Part shown: piece after piece, positions 35,784-44,760 of the stretch
How the letters are laid out: each line of letters opens with the position of its first letter
Numbering within the stretch: position 1 is the stretch's first letter
Source: Bifidobacterium cuniculi
GTDB lineage: Bacteria > Actinomycetota > Actinomycetes > Actinomycetales > Bifidobacteriaceae
DNA: 64,000 nucleotides
Direction: 5' to 3'
NCBI RefSeq assembly: GCF_000741575.1
Contig: NZ_JGYV01000001.1
Coordinates: 62,001 to 126,000 of the forward strand
The notes under the pieces: model-generated
Told to the model about the DNA's origin: nothing
The model's input: only the letters and a program-made list of their open reading frames with translations
Databases searched by the model: none
Program-made: the position numbers and the translations under genes

Positions 35784-35920
35784 CCGATCCTCCTTGGCTG
35801 CCCGTACGTCCGTCATCATGCCGATGCGCCCATCCTAGCCGTCATGGCGACACGGGTTCCGCCCTCCGGCCGGGCGATGCTATAGTCGGGGCGCCGGCAA
35901 CGAGGCATGAAGGAGAGCCC

Positions 35921-36557
35921 ATGGACGTCCATGAAGCGCACGCGACGCGTCCCATCCTCAGGTCGAAGGTGTTCCTGTACGTCACCGAATTCTTCTCGGG
36001 CATGGCCGTCATGGCGGCGGAGCTGGGCGCCCAGCGGCTGCTTGCACCCTACTTCTCCAGCTCGCAGATCGTGTGGGCCATCATCATCGGCACCATCATG
36101 ATCGCCCTCGCCCTCGGAGCTGTCTTCGGCGGCAAGTGGGCCGACCGCGACCCCGACCCGGACCGCCTGTACCGCCGCATCCTCGTCGTCGCCGTCCGGA
36201 TCGCCCTGGTCCCGTTGGTGGGCAAGTACCTCGTCATCCTCGTCGCCGACGTGCCCGGCACGACCAACCGCGAGCTGTTCGCCAGGAAGGCAGGGCCGGG
36301 GATTCCCTCCATGGCGCAGGCACTGGAGCGCATGGAGGGCGGCGGCACGTTGCTGGACCGCACGGTACGGCAGGTCGCCCCCGGACTTCCGGACCGTGCA
36401 GGCCAGCGCCCGCAACACCGTCCTCACGGATGACAAGGCGCCGGTGGAGATCCTCGGCACCCATGCCATCGACGGCCTCATCGCCGAACAGGCAGGCCCG
36501 TACCGCCGGCTGCTCAAGGAGGAAGGCATCCCCGGGCTGCGGCGTGCGGTACGCTGA
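35921..36557 (+). pseudogene. Spermidine-synthase-like membrane protein, broken
   Basis: The N-terminal part (MDVHEAHATR, then two membrane segments with YVTEFFSGMAVMAAELGAQR and IALALGAVFGGKWAD) matches fused membrane/spermidine-synthase proteins. The frame fails near 36390. The C-terminal end of the same family is found in another frame: NTVLTDDKAPVEILGTHAID and GIPGLRRAVR, ending at 36557. The methyltransferase-like core between them is absent. The gene has therefore lost a large internal piece and carries a frameshift. GAAGGAGA precedes ATG 35921. Confidence 0.75.
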
Positions 36558-36583
36558 CGGCTCGCCCTTGTCCGGGGGTGTGC

Positions 36584-36589
36584 TATACT
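36584..36589 (+). promoter_or_regulatory. Extended -10 promoter of the infC operon
   Basis: TGCTATACT contains an extended -10 (TG-N-TATACT). RNA would start near 36596, giving a leader of about 227 nt before infC. Confidence 0.6.
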
Positions 36590-36595
36590 TGCCGA

Positions 36596-36822
36596 GGCTT
36601 GAGAAATCAAGAAAGCGGGAAACCCACCTGGAAGCCCTTCATGGCTTCGGGTCATGGCAGATGCCTCACGGCACGGCGCGATGCGCCGAGGCCACGCCCC
36701 TTGAGGGGCGCACAAGATGCAACCGGCGCCTTGGCTGCGCCGAGCGACGGCATGCCCTGACCCATCCATGACCTGAGTCCAGCAAGGCGGACCGCACGGA
36801 CCATACGAGGATTGGAGTCATC
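36596..36822 (+). promoter_or_regulatory. Structured leader of infC-rpmI-rplT
   Basis: About 227 nt without a gene. Short stems are visible, such as GGCGC-GAT-GCGCC near 36676 and CCCC-TTGA-GGGG near 36705. Leaders of this operon bind L20 or respond to IF3 in other bacteria, so autoregulation is likely. I could not match it to a known leader class. Confidence 0.45.
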
Positions 36823-37506
36823 ATTAGCGACGAACCACGCATCAACGACGAGATTCGCGTCTCCCAGGTGCGCCTTATCGGACCGAATGGCGAACAGGTG
36901 GGAGTCATCGCGACTTCCGTGGCACTGAACCTGGCGAAGGAAGCGAACCTCGATCTCGTCGAGGTGGCACCGAACGCCAAGCCTCCGGTAGCCAAGCTGA
37001 TCGACTACGGCAAGTTCAAGTACAACGAGAAGATCAAGCAGCGTGAGGCACGCCGCAACCAGAGCACGGCGGAGATCAAGGAGATCCGTTTCCGCCTGAA
37101 GATCGACGACCATGACTTCGAAGTCAAGAAGGGCCACGTCGAGCGCTTCCTTAACGGCGGTGACAAGGTCAAGGTGACCATCATGCTGCGTGGCCGCGAG
37201 CAGTCCCGCCCCATCGGCGGCGTGGAGCTGCTGCAGCGACTGGCCGACGAGGTTTCCGAATCCGGGGCCATCGAGTCCGCGCCGAAGCAGGAGGGCCGCA
37301 ACATCATCATGACCTTGGCTCCCAAGGGCAAGAAGGTGCACACGCAGTCCGAGCAGCGCCGCCGCGGCGCCGAGTCGCGAGCCGAGCGACAGGCACGCCA
37401 GGCCGCCCGCCTCGCCGCCAAGCAGGAGGCGAAGGCCCAGGAGGCCGCCGAGGCCAAGGCGGCCATCGCCGAGGCCGACACCGAGACTTCAGCAACGAAG
37501 AAATAA
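36823..37506 (+). CDS. infC: Translation initiation factor IF-3 (ATT start)
   Basis: Binds the 30S subunit and checks the start codon and initiator tRNA. The conserved N-terminus [20 protein letters not shown] lies upstream of the first ordinary start codon (GTG 36868). Back to the in-frame stop at 36769 there is no ATG, GTG or TTG, so the start must be ATT 36823 (5 nt after GGAG) or ATC 36820. A rare start is the classic device for IF3 self-control. The protein has 227 residues, including an Ala/Lys/Glu-rich C-terminal tail from about 185. Confidence 0.92.
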   Translation: MSDEPRINDEIRVSQVRLIGPNGEQVGVIATSVALNLAKEANLDLVEVAPNAKPPVAKLIDYGKFKYNEKIKQREARRNQSTAEIKEIRFRLKIDDHDFEVKKGHVERFLNGGDKVKVTIMLRGREQSRPIGGVELLQRLADEVSESGAIESAPKQEGRNIIMTLAPKGKKVHTQSEQRRRGAESRAERQARQAARLAAKQEAKAQEAAEAKAAIAEADTETSATKK

Positions 37507-37521
37507 CCAAGGAGAGCAGCA

Positions 37522-37716
37522 ATGCCGAAGATGAAGACAAAGACCGCAGCAGCCAAGCGTGCTCGCGTGACCGGCACCGGCAAGATCATGCACGCCGGCT
37601 GTGGCATGCGCCACAACCTCGAGCACAAGTCCGCCCGCAAGCGCCGCGCCCTCAAGCGCGACGAGGTGCTCGCAACCGCACAGTCCAAGAAGATGCGTGG
37701 CCTGCTGGGCCGCTGA
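37522..37716 (+). CDS. rpmI: 50S ribosomal protein L35
   Basis: Small basic protein of the large subunit, 64 residues, beginning [20 protein letters not shown] and ending MRGLLGR. AAGGAGAG precedes the ATG; 15 bp after infC in the usual infC-rpmI-rplT order. Confidence 0.96.
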   Translation: MPKMKTKTAAAKRARVTGTGKIMHAGCGMRHNLEHKSARKRRALKRDEVLATAQSKKMRGLLGR

Positions 37717-37764
37717 GCCGCATCCCGGGCAACACAAGATCGTTAGAAAGCTGAGGAACAAACA

Positions 37765-38148
37765 ATGGCACGTGTCAAGCGCGCAGTGAACGCACACAAG
37801 AAGCGTCGTACCGTACTCGAGCGGGCGTCCGGCTACCGCGGCCAGCGCTCCCGCCTGTACCGCAAGGCCAAGGAGCAGCTGCTCCACTCCTTCAACTACA
37901 ACTACCGCGACCGCAAGGCCCGTAAGGGTGACTTCCGCAAGCTGTGGATTCAGCGCATCAACATCGCGGTGCGCAACGAAGGCATCACCTACAACCGCTT
38001 CATCCAGGGCCTGCGCCTGGCCGGCATCGAGCTGGACCGCCGTGCCCTCGCCGAGCTGGCCGTGAACGACCCGGACACTTTCAAGACGATCGTGAATCAG
38101 GCCAAGGCCGCCCTGCCCGAGGATGTCAACGCCCCGGTCGCCGCCTGA
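37765..38148 (+). CDS. rplT: 50S ribosomal protein L20
   Basis: Large-subunit assembly protein that in several bacteria also represses its own operon by binding the mRNA. The start [15 protein letters not shown] and the [15 protein letters not shown] segment identify it. The 127 residues include the usual actinobacterial tail. It closes the operon, with a terminator at 38218-38246. Confidence 0.96.
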   Translation: MARVKRAVNAHKKRRTVLERASGYRGQRSRLYRKAKEQLLHSFNYNYRDRKARKGDFRKLWIQRINIAVRNEGITYNRFIQGLRLAGIELDRRALAELAVNDPDTFKTIVNQAKAALPEDVNAPVAA

Positions 38149-38217
38149 TTCCACGAAGTGACACGGTCGCTGGCCGTCCGGCGTGGGCCGACCTATACTA
38201 TCGGCATGCGCATATGA

Positions 38218-38246
38218 CGAGACCCCGCCATCGAGGCGGGGTCTCG
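38218..38246 (+). terminator. Terminator after rplT
   Basis: Perfect 12-bp stem (38218-38229 with 38235-38246), ATCGA loop. A TATACT box at 38194-38199 just before it may start xerD transcription, in which case the stem lies in the xerD leader. Confidence 0.6.
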
Positions 38247-38294
38247 CGCGTATTGGCGGCGCGGACGGCCCATGAACATGCGAGGAGGTACACG

Positions 38295-39218
38295 ATGACG
38301 AACAGCCTGCCCATGATCGAAGCGCGATTCCTGGCCCACATCGACGTGGAACGCGGATTGTCCTCCTCCACCATCGCCGCCTACCAGAGCGACCTCGATC
38401 GGTACTTGGCATGGCTGGCCTCCCAAGGGATCACCGACCCCCAGGACATCCACACCTCCCATGTCGAATCCTACATGCGCGTGCTGGGGGAGGAGGGCCA
38501 GAGCGCGGGCACCCGTTCGCGGCGCCTGTCCAGCATCCACATGTTCCACCGCTTCATGGTCTCCGAGCGATTCGTGCAGGACGACGTGGCGGCGCCCGTC
38601 AAATCCCCGCGCATCGGCGCATCCCTGCCCGACGTGCTGGATGTCGACGAGGTGGCGCTGCTGCTGCACGCCTGCGAGACGGACAACCTGCACGACCTGG
38701 CGGGCCTGCGGGACAGCGCGCTTCTGGAATTCATGTATGCCACGGGCTGCCGGGCCAGCGAGGCCGCCAACTGCGACATCGACGACCTCGACTTCGACGA
38801 GCAGGTCGTGCGCCTGACGGGCAAGGGTGGCAAGCAGCGGCTGGTGCCCTTCGGTTCCTTCGCGAAGCATGCGCTGGAGCAGTACCTCACCTATGGCAGG
38901 TCGCCCCTCGAGGGCAAGGCGAAGCAGGTGCGCGAGCGACGCGCCCTGTTCCTCAACATGCGCGGCAAGCGGCTGTCGCGCCAATCCGTATGGGAGATCA
39001 TCAAGCGTGCCGGCGGCCGGGCCCATATCCACCATCCGCTCCACCCGCACACGCTGCGCCATTCCTTCGCCACGCACCTCATCCAGGGCGGCGCGGACGT
39101 GCGCACGGTCCAGGAACTGCTGGGGCATGCCTCGGTGAAGACGACCCAGATATACACCCACATTTCGCCCGACGCCCTCATGGAAACCTACGTCACGGCT
39201 CATCCACGCGCCAAATGA
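38295..39218 (+). CDS. xerD: Tyrosine recombinase XerD
   Basis: Resolves chromosome dimers at dif together with XerC (also in this window). The N-terminal SAM-like domain (about 1-95) is followed by the catalytic domain with ATGCRASEA, HTLRHSFATH, LGHAS and the nucleophile in TQIYTH. ATG 38295 follows GAGGAGG. It is 307 residues. Downstream parA is the usual bifidobacterial and lactobacillar neighbour type, so this is housekeeping and not a phage integrase. Confidence 0.92.
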   Translation: MTNSLPMIEARFLAHIDVERGLSSSTIAAYQSDLDRYLAWLASQGITDPQDIHTSHVESYMRVLGEEGQSAGTRSRRLSSIHMFHRFMVSERFVQDDVAAPVKSPRIGASLPDVLDVDEVALLLHACETDNLHDLAGLRDSALLEFMYATGCRASEAANCDIDDLDFDEQVVRLTGKGGKQRLVPFGSFAKHALEQYLTYGRSPLEGKAKQVRERRALFLNMRGKRLSRQSVWEIIKRAGGRAHIHHPLHPHTLRHSFATHLIQGGADVRTVQELLGHASVKTTQIYTHISPDALMETYVTAHPRAK

Positions 39219-39300
39219 CGCATGCAAGGCCTGTGCGCGCTGTACACTGGAAAGCGGTCAGAAGGAGGTGCGGCGCGAACGGCGCCGTGCCGTCGAGTAT

Positions 39301-39327
39301 TTGCATGAATGCATGAACTGGTAGAGT
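39301..39327 (+). promoter_or_regulatory. parA promoter
   Basis: TTGCAT (39301-39306), 15-nt spacer, TAGAGT (39322-39327). The -10 ends 7 nt before ATG 39335, implying a leaderless parA mRNA. Confidence 0.5.
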
Positions 39328-39334
39328 GAGCGGT

Positions 39335-40174
39335 ATGCCTACGGATTTGCTTGGACGAGAGTATGAGACCTTCCCCGTGCCCGAACCGCTGGCGCAGCAC
39401 GGGCCGGCGCGCGTCATCGCCATGTGCAACCAGAAGGGCGGCGTGGGCAAGACGACCAGTTCCATCAACATCGCCGGCGCCCTGAGCGAGTACGGACGGC
39501 GCGTGCTCATCGTGGACTTCGACCCGCAGGGTGCGGCTACGGTGGGTCTGGGCATCAACGCCAACGCGCTGGACAACACCATCTACACGGCCCTGTTCAA
39601 TCCGGGCATCGACGTGCACGACATCATCCAGCACACCAAGTTCGAGGGGCTGGACATCATTCCCGCCAATATCGACCTCTCCGCGGCCGAGGTGCAGCTG
39701 GTGACCGAAGTGGGCCGCGAGCAGATCCTGGCCGGCGTGCTGCGCCCGGTGCTGGATGAATACGACGCCATCCTCATCGACTGCCAGCCGTCGCTCGGCC
39801 TGCTCACGGTGAACGCCTTGGCCGCGGCCGACGGCGTGATCATTCCCGTGGCCGCCGAGTTCTTTGCACTGCGCGGCGTGGCACTGCTCATGCAGTCCAT
39901 CGAGAAGGTCCAGGCCCGCATCAATCCCGGCCTGGAGATCTTCGGCGTGCTGATCACCATGTACACCCACACCCTCCACTGCGACGAGGTGGTGCAGCGC
40001 ATCTACGAGGCCTTCGGGGACAAGGTCTTCCATTCCATCATCTCGCGCTCCATCAAGCTGCCAGACGCCAACGTGGCGGCTGCCCCCATCACGTACTACG
40101 CCCACAATCACAAGACCGCGCGCGAGTACCGCGAAGTGGCGCGCGAACTCGTGGCCAAGGGCATCATCGCCTGA
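39335..40174 (+). CDS. parA: ParA/Soj-family ATPase
   Basis: Cytoplasmic Walker-type ATPase of the ParA/MinD group. The deviant Walker A is CNQKGGVGKTTSSIN (about residue 33), with Walker A' LIVDFDPQG and Walker B ILIDCQPSLG. At 279 residues it is a normal Soj protein. No parB follows, so this is an orphan copy beside xerD, an arrangement seen in other actinobacteria where scpA/scpB often follow; here nrtR follows instead. ATG 39335 is used because GTG 39326 lies inside the -10 box. Confidence 0.9.
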   Translation: MPTDLLGREYETFPVPEPLAQHGPARVIAMCNQKGGVGKTTSSINIAGALSEYGRRVLIVDFDPQGAATVGLGINANALDNTIYTALFNPGIDVHDIIQHTKFEGLDIIPANIDLSAAEVQLVTEVGREQILAGVLRPVLDEYDAILIDCQPSLGLLTVNALAAADGVIIPVAAEFFALRGVALLMQSIEKVQARINPGLEIFGVLITMYTHTLHCDEVVQRIYEAFGDKVFHSIISRSIKLPDANVAAAPITYYAHNHKTAREYREVARELVAKGIIA

Positions 40175-40188
40175 TTCTCCCGTACTGC

Positions 40189-40219
40189 GGGCGGGGCATG
40201 GCGTGGCCATGCCCCGCCC
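40189..40219 (+). terminator. Terminator after parA
   Basis: Perfect 14-bp stem (40189-40202 with 40206-40219), GTG loop, followed by a pyrimidine tail TCTCTTCTTTC. Confidence 0.85.
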
Positions 40220-40270
40220 GTCTCTTCTTCTTTCCTTCCTCCTGCTGTCCGCCATGCGGACCCGAATAAA

Positions 40271-40283
40271 AGTCATGTTGACT
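40271..40283. promoter_or_regulatory. Probable NrtR operator
   Basis: AGTCA-TGT-TGACT is a perfect inverted repeat 46 bp before the nrtR start, inside the likely promoter of the nrtR-niaP pair. Position and symmetry suit an autoregulated repressor site. Confidence 0.55.
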
Positions 40284-40328
40284 ATTGTTGGTAGGCTCGG
40301 CTTGTCGATCCATGCAGGAGGAGCCATC

Positions 40329-41123
40329 ATGACCCAGGGCAATGTCAGCGAACGCCGCACGGCACAGCCGGACCTCGGTGTCACGTCCGTCATCCTTGCC
40401 CTCGACCCGTCCACCGGGGAGCGCGGCAGGCTCTGGCTGCCGCTGGTCAGGCGGGTGAACGAACCGTTCCGGGGTCGATGGGCCCTGCCGGGCGGTCCCG
40501 TCCGCGCGGACCGGAGCCTCGAGCACTGTGCCATGGAATCCCTGGCCGACACCACCGACCTGCGGCCGGCCTATCTTGAGCAGCTCTACACCTTCGGCGG
40601 CCCGACGCGTTCCGCCGGCGCCGTCCCCATGGTGTCCATCTGCTACTGGGCGCTGGTGGGGCAGACGGACGTCAGCGCCCTGCAGCCCCGGGACAACGTG
40701 CACTGGTTCCCCGAGGACGAACTGCCCGACCTCGCCTTCGACCATGCCCGCATTGTCCGGTATGCCCTCTGGCGTTTGCGCCACCGCATGGATACGCCGG
40801 ACGTCGTGCGCCAGCTGGTCGGCGAGCCCTTCACCCTCGGCCAGCTCCACCGGGTGACCGAAGCCGTCCTGGGCGCGTCGGTCGACCTGGCGAATTTCCG
40901 GCGCAAGAGCCTGGCGTCGGGACGTCTCGAGGACACGGGCCAGCTCTTGCGCGAAGGCGTGCGCCGCCCGGCAGCGCTGTACCGGTTCCGCGCCCAGGAC
41001 GACCGGCATGCCGTGTCCGGAGGTCTTCCGCATGGCTGGGACATCTCCGAATCCATGCCCCTCACCGAGGACGGTCCGGACAGCGACGACGCCCTGGCGG
41101 CGCTGACCACGTCGCCACGCTGA
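40329..41123 (+). CDS. nrtR: NrtR-type Nudix-related transcriptional regulator
   Basis: Repressor of NAD metabolism genes: an N-terminal Nudix-like domain that binds ADP-ribose-type effectors, plus a C-terminal winged helix. The Nudix box position reads GGPVRADRSLEHCAMESLAD and lacks the catalytic REUxEE glutamates, as expected for a sensor. The winged-helix part is around 165-225 (GEPFTLGQLHRVTEAVLGAS). ATG 40329 follows GGAGGAG. At 264 residues it is slightly longer than typical. The adjacent niaP gene supports the call. Confidence 0.87.
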   Translation: MTQGNVSERRTAQPDLGVTSVILALDPSTGERGRLWLPLVRRVNEPFRGRWALPGGPVRADRSLEHCAMESLADTTDLRPAYLEQLYTFGGPTRSAGAVPMVSICYWALVGQTDVSALQPRDNVHWFPEDELPDLAFDHARIVRYALWRLRHRMDTPDVVRQLVGEPFTLGQLHRVTEAVLGASVDLANFRRKSLASGRLEDTGQLLREGVRRPAALYRFRAQDDRHAVSGGLPHGWDISESMPLTEDGPDSDDALAALTTSPR

Positions 41124-41196
41124 GTGCTCCAGCCCTGGCTGTCCACGATCGCAGGCCATCCAGAACCATATACACATCCATCCCCGAAAGGAAGTC

Positions 41197-42597
41197 ATGA
41201 CGGCCACGGAAACCACTCTGGGGGCGGCACCATCCCGCGCCCCCATGCCCGCCCCGCTCGACGCGGCGGAGCCCTCCACCATGACGCGCAACGAGCGCCT
41301 CGACCGCCTGCCCCTGAACAAAGCGCACCGCAAGCTGCTCATGGCTTCCGGGGTCGGTTGGGCCTTCGATGCCATGGACGTCGGCCTGGTGTCCTTCGTG
41401 GTCACCGCCATCGCCGCGGACCCGCATTTCGACCTGGGCGCCACGCAACAGTCCTGGGTGCTGTCCATCGGTTTCATCGGCATGGCGATCGGCGCCGCCC
41501 TCGGTGGATGGTTCGCCGACCGCTGGGGCCGCAAGACCGTCTTTACGGCCACCATGATCGTGTTCGGCATCGCCAACGGCGCCATGGCCTTCTCCTGGAC
41601 CCTGGGCATGCTGCTGGCGGCCCGGTTCGTCATCGGCCTGGGACTGGGGGCCGAACTGCCGGTGGCCTCCACCCTGGTCTCCGAGTTCTCCCCGGCGAAG
41701 CAGCGTGGCCGCATGACGGTGCTGCTGGAGTCCTTCTGGGCGGTCGGCTGGATCCTCGCCGCCCTCATCGGGTATTTCGTCATCCCGAACACCGGCGACT
41801 GGGGATGGCGCTGGGCCCTGTTGATCGGTGCCATCCCGCTGCTCTACGCCATCGTGGCCCGTCGGCAGCTGCCCGAGTCGGTGCGTTTCCTCGAATCGCA
41901 GGGACGTACCGCCGAGGCCGAGGATTCCGTACGCTACTTCGAGCGGGCCGGCGGCGTCAAGGCCGTACCCAGTACGCCCGCCCGGGCGCTTCCCGCCATC
42001 CGCACCCGCGAGCTGTTTTCCCGCAGGTACCTGGCCACCACCGTCGCCATCTGGGCCACCTGGTTCTTCGTGAACTTCTCCTACTACGGCGCCTTCACCT
42101 GGATGCCCAGCCTGCTGGCCGACCAGTTCGGCTCGCTGACCAAGTCCTTCGGCTACACCCTGGCGATCTCCCTGGCGCAGCTGCCCGGCTACTTCCTGGC
42201 TGCGTGGCTGGTGGAGCGCTGGGGCAGGCGGCGCACCCTCAGTGCCTTCCTCGCGGTCTCCGCGGTGGCTGCCTTCCTGTTCTCCCAGTCGGCAACCGTG
42301 GCGCAGGTGCTGTGCTTCGGCATGCTACTGAGCGCCTCCAACCTCGGTGCATGGGGCGTGCTCTACGCGGTGACCCCCGAGATCTACCCGACACGGCTAC
42401 GCGGCGCCGCGGCCGGCGCCTCCGCGGCCTGCGGCCGTGTGGCGGCCATTATCGCCCCGTTGCTCATGCCGTGGTTCCTGTCGATGTCCGGCGGCAGCAA
42501 GTCCGTGGCCTTCCTGGTCTTCGCGGGAGCCTTCGTCCTGGCCTGCATCGCCGCCCTGTTCCTCCCGGAGCGGACAGGGGAGCGGCTGGACGACTGA
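41197..42597 (+). CDS. niaP: MFS transporter, NiaP-like (nicotinate uptake)
   Basis: Membrane transporter of 466 residues with about 12 segments. The start of the first domain, ASGVGWAFDAMDVGLVSFVV, and GGWFADRWGRKTVF (the A-like MFS motif) match the NiaP/SV2 branch of the major facilitator superfamily. It follows nrtR by 73 bp, a known regulatory pairing for vitamin B3 uptake. AAAGGAAG precedes ATG 41197. A long polar N-terminus of about 45 residues precedes the first helix. Nicotinate or nicotinamide is the expected substrate, by inference. Confidence 0.82.
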   Translation: MTATETTLGAAPSRAPMPAPLDAAEPSTMTRNERLDRLPLNKAHRKLLMASGVGWAFDAMDVGLVSFVVTAIAADPHFDLGATQQSWVLSIGFIGMAIGAALGGWFADRWGRKTVFTATMIVFGIANGAMAFSWTLGMLLAARFVIGLGLGAELPVASTLVSEFSPAKQRGRMTVLLESFWAVGWILAALIGYFVIPNTGDWGWRWALLIGAIPLLYAIVARRQLPESVRFLESQGRTAEAEDSVRYFERAGGVKAVPSTPARALPAIRTRELFSRRYLATTVAIWATWFFVNFSYYGAFTWMPSLLADQFGSLTKSFGYTLAISLAQLPGYFLAAWLVERWGRRRTLSAFLAVSAVAAFLFSQSATVAQVLCFGMLLSASNLGAWGVLYAVTPEIYPTRLRGAAAGASAACGRVAAIIAPLLMPWFLSMSGGSKSVAFLVFAGAFVLACIAALFLPERTGERLDD

Positions 42598-42740
42598 CGG
42601 CCTTCGCTGTCAGCCATGAGGCGTACACTTGTGCCGGTTTGTGCATGGGCGGTGAACACTGCGACCGCCCCTGCCACCTGTGTATGGTGCCGGCAGAAGG
42701 TTCCGGCACACAATCCGCGTGTATGTAGGAGAAAACATTC

Positions 42741-44669
42741 ATGGCTGTTCGCGGCGATATCCGAAATGTAGCGATCGTGGCACACGTCGACCACGGCAAG
42801 ACCACGCTGGTCAACGCGATGCTCCAGCAGTCCCACGTGTTCAACGAACGTGAGGAAGTCCCCGACCGCGTCATGGACTCCAACGACCTCGAGCGCGAGA
42901 AGGGCATCACCATCCTCGCCAAGAACACCGCCGTGCAGTACACCGGCCCGCTGGCCGAGAAGTACGGGCACCCGGAGGGCATCACCATCAACGTGATCGA
43001 CACCCCCGGCCACGCCGACTTCGGCGGCGAGGTGGAACGCGGCATCTCCATGGTCGACGGCGTGGTGCTCCTGGTGGACGCCTCCGAAGGTCCGCTGCCG
43101 CAGACCCGTTTCGTGCTGCGCAAGGCCCTGGAGGCCAAGCTCCCGGTCATCCTGTGCGTCAACAAGGTCGACCGTCCCGACGCCCGCATCGAGGAAGTGG
43201 TGGGAGAAGCCTCCGACCTGCTGCTGGGCCTGGCCCAGGACGTCATGGAGGAGGGCATCGACCTCGACCTCGACTCGCTGCTCGACCTGCCGGTCATCTA
43301 CTGCGCCGCGAAGGCAGGCTATGCCTCGACCGACCAGCCGGCCGACGGTGCACTGCCCGACAACGACAACCTCGAGCCGCTCTTCGAGTCGATCATCACG
43401 AACATCCCCGCGCCCGAGTACGACCCGGAGGCACCGCTGCAGGCCCACGTCGCCAACATCGACTCCTCCGACTTCCTCGGACGCCTCGGCCTCGTGCGCA
43501 TCTACAACGGCAACCTCGAGAAGGGCAAGACCTACGGCCTGAGCCGCGTGGACGGCTCCATCGAGAACTTCCGCGTCTCCGAGCTACTGCGCACACAGGG
43601 CCTCGAGCGCATCCCCGTCGAGTCAGCGGGCCCCGGCGACATCGTCGCGGTGGCCGGCGTCAACGACATCATGATCGGCGAGACCATCGTCGACCCGTCC
43701 GACCCGCGCCCGCTGCCGCTCATCCACGTGGACGAGCCGGCCATCTCCATGACCTTCGGCACCAACGACTCCCCGTTGGCCGGCACCGAAGGCAAGGACC
43801 ACAAGCTCACCGCCCGCATGATCAAGGACCGCCTCGACCGCGAGCTCATCGGCAACGTGTCCATCAAGGTGCTGCCGACCGAGCGTCCGGACGCCTGGGA
43901 GGTCCAGGGCCGCGGCGAACTCGCCCTGGCGGTGCTTGCCGAACAGATGCGCCGCGAAGGCTACGAGCTGACCGTCGGCCGCCCGCAGGTCGTCACCAGG
44001 ACCATCGACGGCGAACTGTGCGAACCGATGGAGTCGACCACCATCGACGTGCCCGAGGAGTACATGGGCACCGTCACCCAGCTCATGGCCGACCGCAAGG
44101 GCCGCATGGAGTCCATGTCCAACCACGGCTCCGGCTGGATCCGCCTGCAGTTCACCGTGCCGTCGCGCGGCCTGATCGGTTTCCGCACCGCGCTGCTGAG
44201 CGCCACCCGCGGCACCGGCATCTCCTCCTCGCTGTCCGCCGGCTACGCGCCGTGGGCCGGCCAGATCGTGACCCGCCAGAACGGCTCCATGGTCTCCGAC
44301 CGCCAGGGTACCGCCACCCCGTACGCCATGCAGCGCCTGCAGGCACGCGGCAACTTCTTCGTCGAGCCGCAGTCGCCCGTGTACGAGGGCCAGGTCGTGG
44401 GCGTGAACAACAAGCCCGAGGAACTGGACGTGAACATCACGCTCGCCAAGCACATGACGAACATGCGTTCCGCCACTGCCGACGTGCTCGAGACCCTCAC
44501 CCCGCCGATCAAGATGAGCCTCGAGGAGTCCCTCGACTTCGCGAACGAGGACGAGTGCGTGGAGGTCACCCCGGAGGCGATCCGCATCCGCAAGATCATC
44601 CTCAACCGCGAGGATTGGTACAAGTGGCGCGCCAAGCAGCGCCGCGCCAACAACAACGCGCAGAAGTAA
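42741..44669 (+). CDS. typA: GTPase TypA/BipA
   Basis: Ribosome-associated translational GTPase involved in subunit assembly and stress. G1 AHVDHGKTTL, G2 REKGITI, G3 DTPGHADFGGEV and G4 NKVDRPDAR are intact in the first 140 residues; the EF-G-like domains and the TypA C-terminal domain follow. The 642 residues are standard. An AGGAG box lies about 10 nt before ATG 42741. The 143 bp upstream hold its promoter and a possible GTGCCGG/CCGGCAC stem. Confidence 0.96.
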   Translation: MAVRGDIRNVAIVAHVDHGKTTLVNAMLQQSHVFNEREEVPDRVMDSNDLEREKGITILAKNTAVQYTGPLAEKYGHPEGITINVIDTPGHADFGGEVERGISMVDGVVLLVDASEGPLPQTRFVLRKALEAKLPVILCVNKVDRPDARIEEVVGEASDLLLGLAQDVMEEGIDLDLDSLLDLPVIYCAAKAGYASTDQPADGALPDNDNLEPLFESIITNIPAPEYDPEAPLQAHVANIDSSDFLGRLGLVRIYNGNLEKGKTYGLSRVDGSIENFRVSELLRTQGLERIPVESAGPGDIVAVAGVNDIMIGETIVDPSDPRPLPLIHVDEPAISMTFGTNDSPLAGTEGKDHKLTARMIKDRLDRELIGNVSIKVLPTERPDAWEVQGRGELALAVLAEQMRREGYELTVGRPQVVTRTIDGELCEPMESTTIDVPEEYMGTVTQLMADRKGRMESMSNHGSGWIRLQFTVPSRGLIGFRTALLSATRGTGISSSLSAGYAPWAGQIVTRQNGSMVSDRQGTATPYAMQRLQARGNFFVEPQSPVYEGQVVGVNNKPEELDVNITLAKHMTNMRSATADVLETLTPPIKMSLEESLDFANEDECVEVTPEAIRIRKIILNREDWYKWRAKQRRANNNAQK

Positions 44670-44685
44670 GGCCGCTTGCGGCCCG

Positions 44686-44724
44686 TGGGAAGGCCACCGC
44701 CCGCACGGGGCGGTGGCCTTCCCA
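44686..44724 (+). terminator. Terminator after typA
   Basis: Perfect 17-bp stem (44686-44702 with 44708-44724), GCACG loop. It ends one base before the promoter of the next gene. Confidence 0.8.
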
Positions 44725-44753
44725 TTGCGGTGGTACCCCCGCCCGCCTAGACT
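44725..44753 (+). promoter_or_regulatory. Promoter of the membrane protein-pheA-tyrA operon
   Basis: TTGCGG (44725-44730), 17-nt spacer, TAGACT (44748-44753). The -10 ends 7 nt before ATG 44761, so the operon probably begins with a leaderless gene. Confidence 0.65.
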
Positions 44754-44760
44754 GTGAGCC

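Noticed and set aside
35784..35920. Thiamine riboswitch before thiamine pyrophosphokinase
   Set aside because: The short upstream region has no TPP aptamer motifs such as CUGAGA or the conserved GGGGUGC helix.
36568..36589. TTGTCC as the -35 box of the infC promoter
   Set aside because: Only 10 nt separate it from TATACT; the extended -10 explains the promoter better.
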